Both the position numbers and the translations under genes were made by a program. From Caulobacter sp. Root655 (GTDB lineage Bacteria; Pseudomonadota; Alphaproteobacteria; Caulobacterales; Caulobacteraceae), in contig NZ_LMHC01000027.1 of NCBI RefSeq assembly GCF_001427665.1, positions 110,150 to 174,149 of the forward strand: DNA of 64,000 nt, in the 5' to 3' direction. Shown here one piece after another: positions 25,683-34,512 of the stretch. Every line of letters starts with the position of its first letter. Position 1 is the stretch's first letter. Below the pieces are notes generated by a model, which saw only the letters and a list, made by a program, of their open reading frames with translations, did not search any database and had not been told where the DNA came from.

Positions 25683-26606
25683 TCAGGCGTCGACGGCGGC
25701 TTGCGCCTCCGCGGTGGTCCACAGACGCGCGGCGCCTCGCACGCCCGACGAGTCGCCCCAATGGGCGGGCGCCAGCCTGGCGCGCCAGCCGTCGGAGAAC
25801 ACGTGCGGTTCGATGAGGCCCGGCAGCCGCTCATAGAGCTCGCCGACATTGGAAAGCCCGCCGCCGAACACGAAGGCGTCGGGATCGGCGATGTCGCAGA
25901 TCACCGCCAGGCCGCGAGCCAGGCGATCGAGATAACGGTCGAAGCTGATCACGGCCTCGGCCTCGCCGGCCCGGGCGGCGGCGATGATCGCCTCGCCGGT
26001 CAGCTCCTGGCCGGTGCGCGCGGCATGGTCGCGGCGCAGGCCGGTGCCGGAGATCCAGGTCTCCAGGCAGCCATGCCGGCCGCACCAGCAGGCCGGCCCC
26101 GGCGTCTCATGGGTCTTCGGCCAGGGCAGGGGCGTGTGGCCCCACTCGCCGGCCACGCCGTTGGCGCCCTCGACCAGCTTGCCGTCGACCACCAGCCCGC
26201 CGCCGCAGCCGGTGCCGATGATCACCGCGAAGGTCACCTTCAGGCCCGCCGCCGCGCCGTCGACGGCCTCGGACAGGGCCAGGCAGTTGGCGTCGTTGGC
26301 CAGCCGAACGGGACGGCCCAGGCCGGTTTCCAGGTCCTCGCGGAAGCGGCGGCCGTTCAGCCAGGTGGAGTTGGCGTTGCGCATGACGCCGGTGCGCGGC
26401 GACACCGACCCGGGCGCGCCGACCCCGATCGAACCGCGCGCGCCGGCCTGCCGTTCGACCTGGGCGACCAGGTCGCGGACCGTCGCGATGGCGGCGTCGT
26501 AGGATCCGGGATTGGGCGCGCGGACGCGGGCCAGGAAGTCGCCGTTCGGGGCCAGGGCGGCGGCCTCGATTTTCGTGCCGCCAAAATCAACGCCGACCTG
26601 AATCAA
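25683..26606 (-). CDS. ROK-family sugar kinase (fructokinase/glucokinase-like)
   Basis: A 307-aa ROK kinase. The ATP phosphate-1 loop is VGVDFGGTKIEAA near the N-terminus, the catalytic Asp lies in LANDANCLALSE, and the ROK zinc site CWCGRHGCLETW follows a conserved GEWGH. It phosphorylates hexoses released from the imported glycan; fructokinase/mannokinase-type homologues are closest in style. The start is a TTG at 26606 with GGAGG eight bases upstream; a longer frame to 26654 has no such site. It lies 57 bases upstream of the GH2 gene and is probably cotranscribed. Confidence 0.88.
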   Translation of the reverse strand: MIQVGVDFGGTKIEAAALAPNGDFLARVRAPNPGSYDAAIATVRDLVAQVERQAGARGSIGVGAPGSVSPRTGVMRNANSTWLNGRRFREDLETGLGRPVRLANDANCLALSEAVDGAAAGLKVTFAVIIGTGCGGGLVVDGKLVEGANGVAGEWGHTPLPWPKTHETPGPACWCGRHGCLETWISGTGLRRDHAARTGQELTGEAIIAAARAGEAEAVISFDRYLDRLARGLAVICDIADPDAFVFGGGLSNVGELYERLPGLIEPHVFSDGWRARLAPAHWGDSSGVRGAARLWTTAEAQAAVDA

Positions 26607-26776
26607 CCCGTCGTCCTCCGCCCTTCCGGCGCGCGTGCTGTGGCGCGCTGCCAATTTCGCTCATAGCCAGGGATGGCGAATAAAGAAAGTAATTTAAATA
26701 ATCCAATGCGCCGCCGGTCGCTATCGCCGCCCGCCAAGGCGATGCTACTAGGAACGCTCTTGCTCAGGATCACCGG

Positions 26777-28000
26777 ATGCCGCCCTTGGAAGCCTCGCGG
26801 AAGTCGAACCGGAAGCGCACCGCCGGCGCCAGCCTTTCGGGCGCCAACCTGGAGCGGGTCGGCGACCACAATCAGCGGGTCATCCTGCAGGCGATCCGGG
26901 TCGGCGGGCCGATCACCCGCGTGGCCCTGGCCCAGATCAGCGGCCTGACGCCGCCGGCCGTCGCCAACATCACCAAGCGGTTGCTCGACGACGGACTGAT
27001 CCTCGAGGCCGGACGGGTTCAGGGCGCGCGCGGCCAGCCAGCCATGAACCTGATGATCAATCCGGACGGCTGTCTGTCGATCGGGGTCAATATCGACCGC
27101 GATCACATCACCGTCGTCATGCTCGACCTGCTGGGGGCGGTGCGGGCCCGCGCCAGCCAAGAGATCGAATTCCCGCTGCCGGAAGACGTGGCCCGGTTCT
27201 GCAAGATCCAGATCCGCAAGATGCTGGTGGCATGGAAGGATCGGCCGCCTCGCCTGGCGGGCATCGGCGTGGCCCTGCCCGACGACTTGGGCCGCGTGGA
27301 CCTGCCGCATCGCCCGGAAAACTACGACGTCTGGAGTTCGGCCGACGTCAGCCAACTGCTGGCCGACGTCCTGCCGTTGCCGGTGTTTCTCGAGAATGAC
27401 GCCGCCGCCGCCGCCCTGGGCGAGCTGCAGTTCGGTCATGGCCTGCGCAAGCCCAGCTTCTTCTATGTGCTGATCTCGTCCGGTCTGGGCGGCGGCCTGG
27501 TGGTCGAGGGTAACTATTTCCGGGGCGCGCAAGGGCGCAGCGGCGAGATCGGCTTTCTGCCCGTCCGCTCGCCCAAGACCACGGCGCGGTCGTTGCAGGC
27601 GGTGGTGTCGCTGTCGGCTCTCTACGCGCATCTGGAAGCCGGCGGCGTCACGGTCGGCCGCCCCGATCAGTTGGCCGACCTGCCGCCGAAGGGCCAGGCC
27701 TTGGTCGAGGAGTGGATCGCCCTCAGCGCCAAACTGCTGGTCCAGCCGTTCGTGGGGATCAGCTGCGTGGTCAATCCCGAGGCCATCTATATCGGCGGCC
27801 GCCTGCCCACCGACCTGATCGACCGGCTGGTGACGGCGGTCAACGCCCGCCTGGCCCGGCTCGAGGACGTGCCCGCCCTGGCCCCGGTCGAGCGCGCCGC
27901 GACCTCGGCCGACGGCCCGGCGGTCGGCGCCGCCCTGCTGCCATTCATGGACCAGCTGCTGCCGTCCCGCGCCGCCCTGATGAAGACCAGCCAGGGCTGA
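26777..28000 (+). CDS. ROK-family transcriptional regulator (NagC/XylR-like)
   Basis: A 407-aa regulator. The winged helix lies at about residues 30-85 (HNQRVILQAIRVGGPITRVALAQISGL...), followed by a ROK sugar-binding fold with SSGLGGGLVVEG and a GEIG segment. The zinc-binding CxCGxxGC cluster of ROK kinases is absent (RSPKTTARSLQAVV instead), which is unusual for NagC-type regulators. Divergent from the ROK kinase-GH2-SGNH operon across a 170-base, AT-rich region (26660-26710), so it probably controls that operon in response to a sugar. Confidence 0.88.
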   Translation: MPPLEASRKSNRKRTAGASLSGANLERVGDHNQRVILQAIRVGGPITRVALAQISGLTPPAVANITKRLLDDGLILEAGRVQGARGQPAMNLMINPDGCLSIGVNIDRDHITVVMLDLLGAVRARASQEIEFPLPEDVARFCKIQIRKMLVAWKDRPPRLAGIGVALPDDLGRVDLPHRPENYDVWSSADVSQLLADVLPLPVFLENDAAAAALGELQFGHGLRKPSFFYVLISSGLGGGLVVEGNYFRGAQGRSGEIGFLPVRSPKTTARSLQAVVSLSALYAHLEAGGVTVGRPDQLADLPPKGQALVEEWIALSAKLLVQPFVGISCVVNPEAIYIGGRLPTDLIDRLVTAVNARLARLEDVPALAPVERAATSADGPAVGAALLPFMDQLLPSRAALMKTSQG

Positions 28001-28037
28001 GGGTTACCAGCCGGGACTCCATTGAAGTCCCCCTGTT

Positions 28038-28152
28038 GTTGTCATCCCGGCCAAGGGCCGCATAGCGGACCGCGGAGCCGGGACCCAGGGCAATCGCATT
28101 GCGCCGGCCCCTGGGTCCCGGCTCTCCGCTTCGCGGAGGCCGGGATGACAAC
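28038..28152. repeat. Dispersed inverted repeat, GTTGTCATCCCGGCC type
   Basis: Perfect 15-bp outer arms (28038-28052 and 28138-28152). Inner arms GAGCCGGGACCCAGGG and CCCCTGGGTCCCGGCTC form a second long stem. Same family as the elements at 12497 and 31052. It occupies the gap between the ROK regulator and the convergent amine oxidase gene. Confidence 0.8.
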
Positions 28153-28192
28153 CACAAAGGGCCAGCGGCCTAGGGGGCGCTGCTCGTCTGTA

Positions 28193-29788
28193 TCAGATCA
28201 CCCGCTGGGCCGTCACCGGCTGGGCCTTGCGGTGCTGGGCGTCGAGCATGACGATGGCGCGGTGGGCCGCGCGGATCGCGCCCTCCTGCCAGGCGCCGAC
28301 ATGACTGAGATACTCGCCGGCGAAGTGGATCGGACCATCTGGCTGACCCAGCAGGTGGTAGTCGGGCTCGTCGTCGCTGGCCCAGCCCACGCCGATGCCC
28401 AGGGTATGGGGCACCGCTGCCCACTGCACCTGCAGAGGCTTTTCCAGCAGCTGGCCACAACCGGGGTGCATGGCCTCGATGACCTTGCGGGTGTGCTCGA
28501 TCTGGGCGGGGCGCGACATCTTCATCATCTCGGCGGCGCCGGGTCCGCCGGTGTAGCAGCCCAGGATCACCCCGGTCTTCGAGTGCAGGCCATAGCTGGG
28601 GTACCAGACCATGTTGCTGGGCCCCTTCACGAACGAGAGGCCGCCATAGATCTGGTACTTGGGCCCTTCCCAGAAGCGCGGGGCCTGCCAGGCGATCTTG
28701 ATGCTGTCGCGATAGGGCGTGCGGGCGATCGCGGCCTTGTAGGCGGGGCTGAAGTCGGCGTCGATCTTGGCCAGCACCGGCAGCGGGATGGTCGAGATGC
28801 AGTAGTCGGCCTCGATCGTCATGTCGGCCTTGGCGACCATGTCGCGATAGACGACCTTGACGCCTTTTCCGGTCTTGCGGATCTGGCGCACCTCGCAGCG
28901 GCGCTTGATGATCCTGGGTCCCAGGGCCTTGGCGAAGGCATGGGGGATGGCGTCCATGCCGCCCTTGGGCTGGAACATGGTGGCCTGCATGTCGATGACC
29001 TCCTCGAACAGCACGCCGTTCCAGAGGTTCTCGTCGAGCAGCACGCTCATATCCAGCGGGTCGTGAGGCGTGCCGACCTCGCGGCCGGCGCCGGGTTCGG
29101 TTTTCAGGCCGGCCCGCTCGGAGCCCTTGTAGAAGAGGTCCGGCGACAGGTCGCCATAGGTCTTGAGGAACGCGACCATCCGCTCCTTGTCCTGCGGGGT
29201 CAGGTCCTGGTCGAGGGCGCCGGTGTTGATCGCCTTGGCCAGCAGTTCGGAGACGTGGCCGCGGGTGTCGTTGATCGCCGTGCGCATCTGGATCGGCTTG
29301 CCACCATTGGCCTCGGGATTGAGCAGCAGGGCGCTGCGGCTGGAATTGACCTCGACCTCCAGTTCGACGCCCAGCTCGCGGCAATAGCCCAGAACGATCT
29401 GGTGGTGGCTGGGCAGGCGCGCGGCGCCGGCGTTCATGTACTGGCCTTCGTCGAACTGGCAGACTTGGCGCGAGCCGTCGGTCATCTCGATCGCGTCGTC
29501 CTTGCGCACGGTCCAGACGCGCCCGCCGGTGCGGGCCCGGGCTTCGAGGATCGTGCAGTCGTAGCCGGCCTTGCCCAGTTCCCAGGCCGCCGCCATGCCC
29601 GCCACGCCGGCCCCGAGGATCACCACCTTGGCGCCCTTGCCGCCGCCGCCCTTGGCCAGGTCCGGCGGCGCGCCGGCGAACGCCGTGCTCGGCGTCAGCA
29701 GGCCCAGGGCTTGCATCGCCGTGAAGGCGGCGCTGTAGCCGCCGGCCGCGCCGATGGCGTGAATGAAATTGCGACGGCTGACCGGCAT
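28193..29788 (-). CDS. Flavin-containing amine oxidase, Tat-exported
   Basis: A 531-aa FAD amine/L-amino-acid oxidase-like protein. The start MPVSRRNFIHAIGAAGG carries a twin-arginine motif (SRRNF) and a signal region ending near AFAG-AP. The FAD motif is VVILGAGVAGMAAAWEL, followed by the amine-oxidase GG motif (ARTGGRVWT). The C-terminal flavin site is PIHFAGEYLSHVGAWQEGA. ATG 29788 is selected because it begins the Tat signal. It probably oxidises an amine or amino acid in the periplasm, yielding hydrogen peroxide. Monocistronic. Confidence 0.88.
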   Translation of the reverse strand: MPVSRRNFIHAIGAAGGYSAAFTAMQALGLLTPSTAFAGAPPDLAKGGGGKGAKVVILGAGVAGMAAAWELGKAGYDCTILEARARTGGRVWTVRKDDAIEMTDGSRQVCQFDEGQYMNAGAARLPSHHQIVLGYCRELGVELEVEVNSSRSALLLNPEANGGKPIQMRTAINDTRGHVSELLAKAINTGALDQDLTPQDKERMVAFLKTYGDLSPDLFYKGSERAGLKTEPGAGREVGTPHDPLDMSVLLDENLWNGVLFEEVIDMQATMFQPKGGMDAIPHAFAKALGPRIIKRRCEVRQIRKTGKGVKVVYRDMVAKADMTIEADYCISTIPLPVLAKIDADFSPAYKAAIARTPYRDSIKIAWQAPRFWEGPKYQIYGGLSFVKGPSNMVWYPSYGLHSKTGVILGCYTGGPGAAEMMKMSRPAQIEHTRKVIEAMHPGCGQLLEKPLQVQWAAVPHTLGIGVGWASDDEPDYHLLGQPDGPIHFAGEYLSHVGAWQEGAIRAAHRAIVMLDAQHRKAQPVTAQRVI

Positions 29789-29927
29789 GCCTACCCCTGG
29801 GCTCGATGAACTGGGCGGTATGCGAAAGGTCTGGTTCCGGGGCGTCAATCAAAGACGGCGGCGCCGCGCGATTGCCCGCGAGGCGCCGCTGACGCTTGCA
29901 GCCCGCGCCGCATTTCGCGGCGACGGG

Positions 29928-29972
29928 GTCCGGAGGCGTGCACGCTCTGGTAAGCCGCGTGCGCCTCCGGAC
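29928..29972. other. GC-rich hairpin downstream of the aldo/keto reductase gene
   Basis: GTCCGGAGGCG (29928-29938) pairs with the complementary CGCCTCCGGAC ending at 29972, extended past a 2-base bulge by CACGC/GCGTG. It sits 14 bases past the aldo/keto reductase stop. There is no T-run on the minus strand, so termination by this structure is only possible. Confidence 0.45.
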
Positions 29973-29985
29973 AAGTTTGGAGCGC

Positions 29986-31020
29986 CTAGACCGGCGGCGG
30001 ATTGACCGCCTTGAATCCCCCTTCGCGCCAGTAGGGATAGTGAGGATAGGCCGGGGTCACGGCGCTGGCGGCGTCGAGGCGGGCCACCTGCTCGGGGGTC
30101 AGGGTCCAGCCGACCGCGCCGAGGTTCTGGCGCAGCTGCGCCTCGTCGCGGGCCCCGACGATCACGCTGGAGACGGTGGGCCGGCGCAGCAGCCAGTTGA
30201 TGGCGATCTGCGGCAGGGTCTTGCCGGTCTCGGCGGCGATCGCATCGAGGGCGTCGACCACGGCGTAGAGCTTTTCGTCGTCGACCGGCGGGCCGATGTC
30301 GGCGGTCTCGTGCAGGCGGCTGACGGCGGGCAGGGGTTGGCCGCGACGGATCTTGCCGGTCAGGCGACCCCAGCCCAGCGGGCTCCAGACCATGGCCCCG
30401 ACGCCCTGGTCGATCCCCAGCGGCATCAGTTCGTGCTCGTAGTCGCGGCCGACCAGCGAATAGTAGGTCTGGTTGGCGACGTAGCGCGGCCAGCCGTGAC
30501 GGTCGGCGGCGGCCAGTGACTTCATCAACTGCCAGCCGGAGAAGTTGCTGGCCCCGACATAGAGCACCTTGCCGGATCTCACGAGGTCGTCGAGCGTCGA
30601 CAGGGTTTCCTCCACCGGTGTGAAGGCGTCGAAGGCGTGCAGTTGCAGCAGGTCGATGCGGTCGGTGCGCAGGCGCTTGAGCGCCGCCTCGACGCCGCGC
30701 GTCAGGCGCAGGCGCGAGGTCCCGGCGTCCAGCGGCCCGTCGCCCATCGGCAGGCCCAGCTTGGTGGAGATCAGCGCCTGGTCGCGGCGGCCTTGCAGGG
30801 CCTCGCCGAGAATCTCTTCCGAAGCGCCGTTCGAATAGACGTCGGCGGTGTCAAACAGGGTGACGCCGGCCTCCAGGCAGATGTCGATCAGCCGTCGGGC
30901 CTGGGCGACGTCGGTGTCGCCCCAGGCGCTGAACAACGGGCCCTGGCCGCCGAAGGTGCCCGCGCCGAAGCTGAGGGCAGGGACCCTGAGGCCCGATTTT
31001 CCGAGTTGGCGATATTCCAT
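29986..31020 (-). CDS. Aldo/keto reductase
   Basis: A 344-aa NADPH-dependent oxidoreductase of the YghZ/voltage-gated-channel beta-subunit-like AKR branch. The catalytic Asp-Tyr set appears in FDTADVYSNGASEEILGEAL, with the lysine in STKLGL and His in LLQLHAFD. The cofactor site (VIVGARDEAQLRQNL) is near the C-terminus. Length and motif order are complete. The natural substrate is an unassigned aldehyde or ketone. Single gene with a dispersed repeat upstream. Confidence 0.88.
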   Translation of the reverse strand: MEYRQLGKSGLRVPALSFGAGTFGGQGPLFSAWGDTDVAQARRLIDICLEAGVTLFDTADVYSNGASEEILGEALQGRRDQALISTKLGLPMGDGPLDAGTSRLRLTRGVEAALKRLRTDRIDLLQLHAFDAFTPVEETLSTLDDLVRSGKVLYVGASNFSGWQLMKSLAAADRHGWPRYVANQTYYSLVGRDYEHELMPLGIDQGVGAMVWSPLGWGRLTGKIRRGQPLPAVSRLHETADIGPPVDDEKLYAVVDALDAIAAETGKTLPQIAINWLLRRPTVSSVIVGARDEAQLRQNLGAVGWTLTPEQVARLDAASAVTPAYPHYPYWREGGFKAVNPPPV

Positions 31021-31051
31021 GGGGTTGTCCTCTTCTTGAAATCCAACCCAC

Positions 31052-31142
31052 CTCCGCTTTCCCGGCGAAGGCCGGGACCCAGATTCATCCGGGGCAGCTC
31101 GTGGGTTTCATCTGGGCCCCGGCCTGCGCCGGGGAAATGGAG
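31052..31142. repeat. Dispersed inverted repeat of the GGGACCCAGAT family
   Basis: CTCCGCTTTCCCGGCGAAGG plus CCGGGACCCAGAT on the left mirror ATCTGGGCCCCGG plus CCTGCGCCGGGGAAATGGAG on the right, with a few mismatches. Third member of the ATCCC/GGACCCAG family in this window. It lies between the MFS stop and the aldo/keto reductase start. Confidence 0.65.
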
Positions 31143-31147
31143 AAAAG

Positions 31148-32311
31148 TCAGGCAGCCTTGAGCTCACGCCGCTCGATCGACAAACTCAACGCCGCCAACC
31201 CCAGGGCCGACAACGGCACGGCGGCGGCGATCAGGGGCACGGCGGACAGGCCGGGTCCATGGGCGATCACCGCGCCGCCCAGCCAGGCGCCGAAGGCGTT
31301 GCCGAGGTTGAAGGCGGCGATGTTGAGGCTGGAGGCCAGGCCCTGGCCCGCGCCGCCGGCCTGCTGCAGCACCCGCATCTGCAGCGGGGCGACGGTGGCG
31401 AAGGCGGCCGCGCCGAGCGCGAAGGCGGCGACCACCGCCCCGCCCCTGTCGTGGAAGCCGAAGGCCGAAGCCACCAGCACCAGGGTCAGCAGGCCCAGCG
31501 ATCCCAGCAGGGCCGGAGCCAGGGCTTTGTCGGCCCAGCGCCCACCGACCAGGTTGCCGCCGACCAGGCCGGCCCCGAACACCAGCAGGATCGGCGACAC
31601 CGCCTCCTTGGAGAAGCCGGCCAGTTGCGTGAGGATCGGCTGGATGTAGGTGAAGACCGCGAACACGCCGCCGAAGCCCAGGACGGTCATCAGCAGGCCC
31701 ATCTGCACCTGCGGCCGGGCCAGCACGGCGAACTCCTCGCGCAGCGGACCAGGTTCGGCCGCTACCTTGTCGCGCGGAACCAGGACGGTCAGCACGACGA
31801 GGGCGACCAGGCCGATCGCGCCCACCGCCCAGAAGGTCGAGCGCCAGCCGAAGGCCAGGCCCAGCCAGGAGCCGAACGGCACGCCCAGCAGGGTGGCCAG
31901 GGTCAGGCCGGTGAACATGATGGCGATGGCCGACGCCTTGCGCTCGGGCGCGACCAGGCTCATCGCCACCATCGACCCGACCCCGAAGAACGTGCCGTGA
32001 GCCAGGGCCGTGACGATCCGGGCGACCATCAGCAGGCCGTAGTTCGGGGCCAGGGCTGCGGCGACGTTGCCGACGGTGAAGATCGCCATCAGCACCAGCA
32101 GGGTGGTCTTGCGGGGCAGGCGGCGGGTGGCGATGGTCAGGATCGGGGCGCCCACGAAAACGCCGAGCGCGTAGCCGGTCATCAGCAGGCCGGCCTGGGG
32201 GATGGAGACGCCGAGATCGGCCGAGACCTGCAGCAGCAGGCCCATGATCACGAACTCGGTGACGCCGATGCCGAAGGCGCCGACGGTCAGGGCGTAGAGG
32301 GCGAGGGGCAA
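31148..32311 (-). CDS. MFS transporter, DHA1 (AraJ/YdhP-like) efflux family
   Basis: A 387-aa integral membrane protein with about twelve hydrophobic segments. It opens with GVTEFVIMGLL and has motif-A-like residues after TM2 (VGAPILTIATRRLPRK). The family comprises proton-driven arabinose/chloramphenicol-type efflux pumps. It is divergent from a LysR gene over a 100-base gap, the usual layout of a regulator with its target transporter. Substrate unknown. Confidence 0.87.
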   Translation of the reverse strand: MPLALYALTVGAFGIGVTEFVIMGLLLQVSADLGVSIPQAGLLMTGYALGVFVGAPILTIATRRLPRKTTLLVLMAIFTVGNVAAALAPNYGLLMVARIVTALAHGTFFGVGSMVAMSLVAPERKASAIAIMFTGLTLATLLGVPFGSWLGLAFGWRSTFWAVGAIGLVALVVLTVLVPRDKVAAEPGPLREEFAVLARPQVQMGLLMTVLGFGGVFAVFTYIQPILTQLAGFSKEAVSPILLVFGAGLVGGNLVGGRWADKALAPALLGSLGLLTLVLVASAFGFHDRGGAVVAAFALGAAAFATVAPLQMRVLQQAGGAGQGLASSLNIAAFNLGNAFGAWLGGAVIAHGPGLSAVPLIAAAVPLSALGLAALSLSIERRELKAA

Positions 32312-32411
32312 GGTAAGGCTCCGCTGGCGATGTCGAGCAGCGAAGATGGTGTGATCTCATCCCATGAATTAGACTGTCGGAAAGATGCACACCTGTGAGC
32401 TGAGATCATAG

Positions 32412-33341
32412 ATGGCCCGACTGGACGTCAATCGCTCCGGCGAAATGGAAGTGTTCGCCCGCGCGGTGGAACTGGGCGGCTTCTCGCCGGCCGCGCGGGC
32501 CCTGAAGATGACCCCGTCGGCGGTCAGCAAGCTGATCAGCCGGCTGGAAGCCCGCCTGGGCGCCCGGCTTCTCAACCGCTCGACCCGCAAGCTGCTGCTG
32601 ACCGCCGAGGGCGAGGCGTTCCACGAGCGGGCGCTGCGGGTGCTGGCCGACATCGACGAGGCCGAGTGCGCGGTCGCCGCCAGCCAGGCCCCGCGCGGCC
32701 GGGTGCGGATCAATTCCAACGTGCCGTTCGGCCTGCACCACCTGCTGCCGCTGGTTCCGCGCTTTTCCGCCGCCTATCCCCAGGTCACGCTCGACATCGT
32801 GCTCAGCGACACGGTCGTGGACCTGATGGACGCCCGCACCGACGTGGCCATCCGCGTCGGACCGATGCGCGCCTCGCAACTGATGGCCCGCAAGCTGGGC
32901 GAAAGCGCCATGGCCGTGGTGGCCTCACCCGCCTATCTGGCCCGCCACGGCGCGCCGAAGACGCCGCGCGACCTGGCCGGCCACAACTGCATCGGCTTCA
33001 ACTTCGCCCGCCATTGCGACAAGTGGCCGTTCGTCTTCGAGGGCGAGCGGCTGTCGCTGCCGATCCACGGCGACGCCACCGCCGGCGACGGCGAGACCTC
33101 GCGCCAGCTGGTGCTGGTCGGCCAGGGCCTGGCCCGGCTGTCGCATTTCCACATCGGCGGCGACATCGCCGCCGGCCGGTTGGTCCCGGTGCTGGAGGCC
33201 TGCAATCCCGGCGACGTCGAGGAGATCCACGCCGTCTATGTCGGCCACGGCGGTCAACTTCCGATGCGTGTGCGGGCGGTGATCGACTTCCTGGTCGGGG
33301 AGGTCGACCTGACGCGGCCGCCGGCTATCGCCGTCCTCTAG
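32412..33341 (+). CDS. LysR-family transcriptional regulator
   Basis: A 309-aa regulator. The N-terminal winged helix (FARAVELGGFSPAARALKMTPSAVSKLISRLE) is followed by an inducer-binding domain of the CrgA/AaeR type. It is divergent from the MFS transporter and probably controls it. ATG 32412 directly follows GAGATCATAG. The shared promoter region (32312-32411) includes a GTGAGCTGAGATCAT stretch that may hold the regulator site. Effector unknown. Confidence 0.9.
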   Translation: MARLDVNRSGEMEVFARAVELGGFSPAARALKMTPSAVSKLISRLEARLGARLLNRSTRKLLLTAEGEAFHERALRVLADIDEAECAVAASQAPRGRVRINSNVPFGLHHLLPLVPRFSAAYPQVTLDIVLSDTVVDLMDARTDVAIRVGPMRASQLMARKLGESAMAVVASPAYLARHGAPKTPRDLAGHNCIGFNFARHCDKWPFVFEGERLSLPIHGDATAGDGETSRQLVLVGQGLARLSHFHIGGDIAAGRLVPVLEACNPGDVEEIHAVYVGHGGQLPMRVRAVIDFLVGEVDLTRPPAIAVL

Positions 33342-33357
33342 GCGAACGCCGGGCTGT

Positions 33358-34275
33358 TCAGACCGGCTTGTCGAGAAAGGCCCGCACCAAGGCCACCGTG
33401 GCCTTGGGGTTCTCCTCCATGATCCAGTGGCCGGAGTCCGGCACGACCCCGGTCTCGACGTTGCTGGCCGCGAAGGCCATCACCTGGCCCATGGTCGTGC
33501 CGAACGACTTTTCGCCACCGAGACCGAGCACCGGCATGGCCAGCTTGCCCTGAGCGAGGAAGGCCTTGTTGTCGATGGCGTCCTGGTCGAAGGCGGCGAA
33601 CTGGGCGAAGCCCGAATGCATGGCGCCTGGCTGGGCGTAGAGCTTGGCGTAGTGCTGGCGCGAGGCCTCCGTGAAGCGGGCCGGGGTGGCCGAGAACTCG
33701 TTCCAGAAGCGGTCGAGATAGATCCGCTCGCGGCCGGCCACCAGGCGTTCCATGTCGGGGCCGCCGAACCGGAAGTGCCACAGCAGCGGGTTCTTGAGGA
33801 TTTCTTCCCACGGCCCGACGCCCGGCAGCGGCGCGTCGATCAGCACGAAGCGGGTGACCCGGTCGCGGTGCTCGGCGGCGAAGGCGTAGCCGACCATGTT
33901 GCCGATGTCGTGGGTGACCAGGTCGGCCTTGTCGATCTTCAGGGCGTCCAGCACCCCGGCCACGTCGCTGCCTTGGGTCTTCTTGTCGAAGCCGCCGGCC
34001 GGCCTGGAGGACAGCCCCATGCCGCGCAGGTCGGGCACGACGACGGTGTGGTCGCGGGCCAGGTCGGTGGCCATCGCGCCCCACATGTCGCCGGTCTCGC
34101 CATAGCCGTGCAGCAGCACGACCGCCGGCCCGTGGCCGCCGACCCGGACGTGGATCGTCGCGCCGTTGGTGGTGATCTCCTGGGTGCGGAAATCCTTGGG
34201 AAAGGGCGCGATCTGGGCGAGGGCTGGCGAACCCAGCCACAGCACCGCGAACGCCAGGGCGATCGATCTGAACAT
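33358..34275 (-). CDS. Exported alpha/beta hydrolase (epoxide hydrolase-like)
   Basis: A 305-aa alpha/beta hydrolase with a Sec signal peptide (MFRSIALAFAVLWLGSPALA). The oxyanion motif HGYGETGDMWG, an aspartate nucleophile in THDIGNMVG, and His in DSGHW are present. An Asp nucleophile points to the epoxide hydrolase / haloalkane dehalogenase / fluoroacetate dehalogenase branch. ATG 34275 has GGAG upstream and starts the signal; the frame extends upstream to 34416 without support. Convergent with the LysR gene ending at 33341. Confidence 0.85.
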   Translation of the reverse strand: MFRSIALAFAVLWLGSPALAQIAPFPKDFRTQEITTNGATIHVRVGGHGPAVVLLHGYGETGDMWGAMATDLARDHTVVVPDLRGMGLSSRPAGGFDKKTQGSDVAGVLDALKIDKADLVTHDIGNMVGYAFAAEHRDRVTRFVLIDAPLPGVGPWEEILKNPLLWHFRFGGPDMERLVAGRERIYLDRFWNEFSATPARFTEASRQHYAKLYAQPGAMHSGFAQFAAFDQDAIDNKAFLAQGKLAMPVLGLGGEKSFGTTMGQVMAFAASNVETGVVPDSGHWIMEENPKATVALVRAFLDKPV

Positions 34276-34512
34276 GGTCGGTCTCCGACAGGACCCCGAG
34301 AGGATCGGGCTCTGATCCCGCGCACTGGCGCCCCGCGCCCGCGCGCCGTCAAGCGCGGGGCGCCGATCGGGCAAAGGATTGAGCGGGTTCATGAAAACCG
34401 CGGCCGATCCGAACAAGAACCCGGGTCGGCGGAATCCTGTCGCCCTTATCGCTTGCGTGACCCCCGTGCGCCGCGCGATGAACTCCTACTCATTGTGTAG
34501 GGTTTGGTCGTC

